This document shows, piece after piece, positions 62,968-64,000 of a stretch of 64,000 nt of DNA; the first letter of the stretch is position 1, and each line of letters begins with the position of its first letter. The translations under genes and the position numbers were made by a program. This DNA comes from an uncultured Polaribacter sp. (GTDB lineage Bacteria; Bacteroidota; Bacteroidia; Flavobacteriales; Flavobacteriaceae), in NCBI RefSeq assembly GCF_947496195.1, contig NZ_CANMBY010000002.1, positions 744,001-808,000 of the forward strand. The letters are read 5' to 3'. A model generated the notes under the pieces. It searched no databases. It was not told where the DNA came from and saw nothing but the letters and a program-made list of their open reading frames with translations.

Positions 62968-64000
62968 TTAAATGATTTGCCTTAAAAGCATAAATGAAAT
63001 TGAACCTACAATAAATCCAATAAAAGCTAACCAAGCAATCTTTTTTAAATACCAGAAGAAATCAATTTTTTCCATACCCATAGCTACAACACCAGCAGCA
63101 GAACCAATAATTAACATACTACCTCCTGTACCAGCAGAGAATGCTATAAAGTGCCATAAAGGGTCATCTAATGGTGCTGAGAACATACCTAAACTTGCTG
63201 CTACAAGTGGAACGTTATCTATAATTGCAGAACCAACACCTAGTAAAACAACTACTAAATCTGAAACCTTAGTACCTGCTAATTCTGTACCCATTAAAGG
63301 AATACTTTCTTTTAAACTGGCTGCAAAATTGAATAAAATACCTAATGACTCTAAAGCTGCAACTGCCATTAAAATACCTAAGAAAAATAAAATACTAGGC
63401 ATCTCTATTTTTGATAATGAAGAGTGCACAGGACTATGACTTGCATGCTCTCTAGATTCATCCATTGTATTAAAATCTGTTAAAGAGAATTTTCTTCTAC
63501 TATAAATCTCAGCACATGTAGCTACTATTGCTAATGATAACATCATACCTACGTAAGGTGGTAAATGGGTTACAGTTTTAAAAACTGGTACAAATACAAT
63601 TGCACCTAAACCAATTAATAACATTCTACCACTAAATCTACTATTTGGCTTTTCTTCTGGATTATCTTCATAATCTATTTCTCCTTTAAAAGAAGGCAAA
63701 AAGCTTGCTATGAATGTAGGAATTACCATACATAATAATGAAGGTAAAAACAGGTAAGTAAATAACATGCTTGTACTTACTTTATCACCTATCCAAAGCA
63801 TAGTTGTAGTTACATCTCCTATTGGAGAGAAAGCTCCTCCTGCGTTTGCAGCAATTATTATTAAACCTGCAAACCAAATTCTATCTTCTCTAGTACCAAC
63901 TATTTTTTGTAAGATTGAAATTAACACAATCGTTGCTGTTAAGTTATCTATAATTGCAGAAAGCACAAATGCTAGACAACAAAACATCCATAGTAATTTC
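62968..64000 (-). CDS. nhaD: Na+/H+ antiporter NhaD, partial
   Basis: A multi-pass ion transporter cut by the right edge of the window; the frame remains open beyond base 64000. The visible 344 codons show helices and the NhaD/IT-superfamily segments FVLSAIIDNLTATIVLISIL, AANAGGAFSPIGDVTTTMLWIG, GVGSAIIDNVPLVAASLGMF and FSAGTGGSMLIIGSAAGVVAMG. The IIDN repeats mark the two inverted halves and the transport site. It exports Na+ in exchange for H+, as expected in a marine bacterium. Confidence 0.93.
   Translation of the reverse strand, partial: KLLWMFCCLAFVLSAIIDNLTATIVLISILQKIVGTREDRIWFAGLIIIAANAGGAFSPIGDVTTTMLWIGDKVSTSMLFTYLFLPSLLCMVIPTFIASFLPSFKGEIDYEDNPEEKPNSRFSGRMLLIGLGAIVFVPVFKTVTHLPPYVGMMLSLAIVATCAEIYSRRKFSLTDFNTMDESREHASHSPVHSSLSKIEMPSILFFLGILMAVAALESLGILFNFAASLKESIPLMGTELAGTKVSDLVVVLLGVGSAIIDNVPLVAASLGMFSAPLDDPLWHFIAFSAGTGGSMLIIGSAAGVVAMGMEKIDFFWYLKKIAWLAFIGFIVGSISFMLLRQII

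Overview
This AT-rich 64 kb window comes from a member of the Bacteroidetes, most likely a marine Flavobacteriaceae of the Polaribacter/Tenacibaculum type. The evidence is the cdd-porV-porU / gldJ-murF block of type IX secretion (T9SS) and gliding genes, several TTG-N19..21-TAnnTTTG promoters of the Bacteroidetes type, a large fused CcsBA-type cytochrome c biogenesis protein, and dispersed TCATTTCGA...GAGAAATCT intergenic repeats. The genus is an inference; no rRNA is present.

Layout. 1-16 kb is core genome: the end of ccsBA, a small TPR-like membrane protein, a LysM lipoprotein, guaA, a KASIII-like enzyme, cdd, porV, porU, gldJ, murF and a BadF/NAG-kinase-like ATPase. 16.2-17.0 kb holds a CpsB-type PHP phosphatase that converges on the polysaccharide locus. 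From 59.2 down to 17.3 kb almost every gene is on the minus strand, tightly packed and often overlapping by 1-10 bases: one large O-antigen/capsule locus of about 42 kb. 59.5-64 kb returns to core genome: tRNA-Val, folC, tonB, exbD, exbB and the start of nhaD (cut by the window edge).

The polysaccharide locus, read in its transcription direction, contains: a WbpB/WlbA-like oxidoreductase, a broken second wecB, two HxGH nucleotidyltransferases around a four-helix-bundle (IVP-like) gene, the GDP-fucose pair fcl-gmd, a UDP-GlcNAc 6-dehydrogenase-like enzyme, wecB-wecC (UDP-ManNAcA), UDP-glucose dehydrogenase plus UDP-xylose synthase, a complete CDP-3,6-dideoxyhexose set (ddhD-A-B-C, a paratose/abequose-synthase-like SDR and a tyvelose-epimerase-like SDR) in the order known from Salmonella group D, then glycosyltransferases, Wzx, Wzy, an acetyltransferase, an ammonia-fed amidotransferase trio (WbpG-HisH2-HisF2 type), an unusual pair of a bi-domain oxidoreductase and a heparinase-fold protein without signal peptide, a WbuB-like GT4, a PglC-PglD-PglE-PglF-like bacillosamine initiation module, and finally Wza-like and Wzc-like export proteins. 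Together they should build a Wzx/Wzy-dependent repeat unit begun on undecaprenyl phosphate with a bacillosamine-type sugar and carrying fucose, a uronic or amidinated amino sugar, and a 3,6-dideoxyhexose.

The most notable signals are simple sequence repeats placed where they could alter the polysaccharide: nine perfect TTGTTCG heptamers directly before the gmd start codon, a GGATAT hexamer repeat coding the Tyr-Gly tail of the Wzc kinase, and an ATT repeat inside the wecB pseudogene. Also notable are the Salmonella-like dideoxyhexose synteny, the HisF2 lacking one catalytic Asp, and the heparinase-fold/bi-domain oxidoreductase pair.
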